From: Acinetobacter celticus
GTDB lineage: Bacteria; Pseudomonadota; Gammaproteobacteria; Pseudomonadales; Moraxellaceae
Length of the DNA: 64,000 bases
Direction: 5' to 3'
Assembly: GCF_001707755.1 (NCBI RefSeq)
Contig: NZ_MBDL01000001.1
Span: 186,001 to 250,000 of the forward strand
How positions within the stretch are numbered: the stretch's first letter is position 1; each line of letters begins with the position of its first letter. Below are positions 62,841-64,000 of this stretch, piece after piece. The translations under genes were made by a program, and so were the position numbers. The notes beneath the pieces were generated by a model. That model was given only the letters and a program-made list of their open reading frames with translations. It had not been told where the DNA came from and ran no database searches.

Positions 62841-64000
62841 TTACAATTTATACTTTTTGCCAAGTTGCTTGGTTAAAAGTGCAGATAAACCACTTTTACG
62901 TGCTGTAATAACGGTCATTGCGACCGAAAAAGCAGAAGGTGCAACCAACAAACTCACTACTTTTTTCGCCCGTGTAATGGCAGTATAAATCAACTCTTTA
63001 CTTAACAGCGCTTTAGCATGTGCTTCCAAAACCACCGCAGTATGGGTAAATTCAGAACCCTGCGATTTATGAATGGTCATGGCATAGGCCGTTTCAATAT
63101 TTTTAGGTAAACGCGCGCTGATGACCCATTTTTGCAAACTCGGAAAATAAACCGAGAACTGTAATTTGCCTTCATGTGGTCGTTTAAAACAAATTCCAAT
63201 GTCACCATTCGAAAGGCCCAGCTGGTAGTCATTATAAGTCATCATCACTGGGCGACCTGCATACCATTCGCCCTGTTTCATCTGCGCTGTGGCTTGAAGA
63301 ATGCGATATTCCATCTGCTCATTTAATGCTGTTAAACCTAGATTTCCATGGCGTACCGCAGCTAAAATCCGATAATCGTCAAATGCCTTAACCACCTCAG
63401 TTTCTAATTGTGGGTTAAAATCAGAAGATAAATATTTTTTTAATACAGCAATATAAGCATCAAAACCCAACATCAACTGATCGTAATATTCATTCCAATC
63501 GACATTATTTGTCATATCGGCGCTAAATAATCCCAAGCTCAGTTGCTCTGGTTCGACCAAACGCTCAGATAAATATTGCAACTGGATACAATCTTGCATA
63601 TTCGGTATTAATGGCACTGCTTGTAAGCGTCCAGCCTGTACCAAATTCTGCTCAAAACACGTTAAGACACCCTCACTGGTGTTATTTTGCTGAATAAAAT
63701 TGGCCATTCGACCAATTAATTTTTTGCCATCAAAACGATGACTGGTAATCAGGTTCACTCTATTTTCGGACAAAGCTTCAACTTGTTGTAAATCGGCAAG
63801 TACGGAACCAACATCAACCGAAGCCAATTGATTAGCATCTCCCAAAAGAATCAAACGCGTTTGCGGTGCAACCGCTGAAAACAACATAGTCGCTAAATTT
63901 AAATCCAACATGGAAGCTTCATCTACCACAATGACATCGTAAGGCAAGGGGCGTTTGGCATGAAAGCGTGGGCGTTGATTTTCACCTAAACCCAATAAAC
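62841..64000 (-). CDS. recD: Exodeoxyribonuclease V alpha subunit RecD, C-terminal part (runs off the window)
   Basis: The visible 386 residues are the C-terminal part of RecD, the fast 5'-to-3' helicase of RecBCD in double-strand break repair. Walker B is 'YDVIVVDEASMLDLNLATML', followed by 'LILLGDANQLASVDVGSVLA' (motif III) and the UvrD-like C-terminal motif 'AYAMTIHKSQGSEFTHTAVV' with 'LIYTAITRAKKVVSLL'. The frame stays open to the window edge ('LLGLGENQRP' before Walker B), so the N-terminal half with Walker A lies outside. recB would be expected upstream. Confidence 0.93.
   Translation of the reverse strand, partial: LLGLGENQRPRFHAKRPLPYDVIVVDEASMLDLNLATMLFSAVAPQTRLILLGDANQLASVDVGSVLADLQQVEALSENRVNLITSHRFDGKKLIGRMANFIQQNNTSEGVLTCFEQNLVQAGRLQAVPLIPNMQDCIQLQYLSERLVEPEQLSLGLFSADMTNNVDWNEYYDQLMLGFDAYIAVLKKYLSSDFNPQLETEVVKAFDDYRILAAVRHGNLGLTALNEQMEYRILQATAQMKQGEWYAGRPVMMTYNDYQLGLSNGDIGICFKRPHEGKLQFSVYFPSLQKWVISARLPKNIETAYAMTIHKSQGSEFTHTAVVLEAHAKALLSKELIYTAITRAKKVVSLLVAPSAFSVAMTVITARKSGLSALLTKQLGKKYKL

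Noticed and set aside
1-64000. CRISPR array, prophage, integrase with attachment sites, complete insertion sequence
   Set aside because: I looked for regularly spaced repeats, phage structural or integrase genes and transposases with terminal repeats and found none. Accessory signals are limited to single genes and pseudogenes.

Overview
This is chromosomal DNA of a gammaproteobacterium of the Moraxellaceae, almost certainly an Acinetobacter (species not resolvable by eye). Supporting points are the AT-rich base composition (around 40% GC judged by eye), the protein sequences of glyQS, ptsP, rne, hslO and the ETF-ubiquinone oxidoreductase, an isolated gspF-gspG pair (type II secretion genes are scattered in this genus), and several small Acinetobacter-type lipoproteins and membrane proteins. 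It is mostly housekeeping sequence. I see no complete insertion sequence, prophage, CRISPR array or classical genomic island.

Layout. 1-4.7 kb: a DUF2789 fragment, a DUF2628 membrane protein, a HAD phosphatase, then rppH-ptsP and a convergent arfA-like ribosome-rescue gene with a terminator inside its reading frame. 4.9-7.3 kb: an AidB-type acyl-CoA dehydrogenase, a broken TetR gene and a ParB-like small protein. 7.8-11.3 kb: catalase, a DCC/DoxX-like pair and an NAPE-PLD-like metallo-hydrolase. 11.4-12.3 kb: a decayed cation diffusion facilitator gene. 12.4-14.3 kb: a LysR regulator and a DUF1345 membrane protein. 14.4-20.3 kb: rluC with a HAD phosphatase, divergent from rne, which has a long leader. 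20.5-23.0 kb: a long-chain acyl-CoA synthetase and three identical tRNA-Lys(UUU) genes followed by a deleted tRNA-Lys(CUU) relic. 23.5-28.4 kb: PspC-domain protein, HPP-CBS protein, glyQS.

28.5-37.2 kb is the most accessory-looking part: a HEPN-LOTUS candidate RNA-acting protein, two lipoproteins, an exported helical-repeat protein, a D-2-hydroxyacid dehydrogenase, an alpha/beta hydrolase-like protein, a methyltransferase, a GFA protein, and a BaiN-type flavoprotein coupled to a divergent TrmB-like methyltransferase. 37.3-42.3 kb: yacG (too short for a usual ORF list), a small membrane protein, a YcbL-like MBL hydrolase, hemH, a DUF4062 protein, murI, DUF1285. 42.4-49.7 kb: ETF-QO, tusA-like, corC-lnt, a small membrane protein, gspG, gspF. 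49.9-54.9 kb: priA, a KefB/C-type antiporter, hslO. 55.2-55.9 kb: two broken DUF2147 genes in tandem. 56-64 kb: cbpA-cbpM, a YdcH-like protein, a 140-bp inverted-repeat element, a CorA transporter, rpsO-pnp, and the C-terminal part of recD running off the window.

Functional themes. RNA metabolism is heavily represented: rppH (5' pyrophosphate removal), rne, pnp, rluC, rpsO, arfA, a TrmB-like enzyme and the HEPN-LOTUS protein. Protein and redox stress genes are also present (katA-type catalase, hslO, cbpAM, aidB). The strongest leads for something unusual are the HEPN-LOTUS protein downstream of glyS, the arfA-like gene whose message is predicted to lack a stop codon, the orphan terminators that may mark small RNAs, and the cluster of recent pseudogenes.
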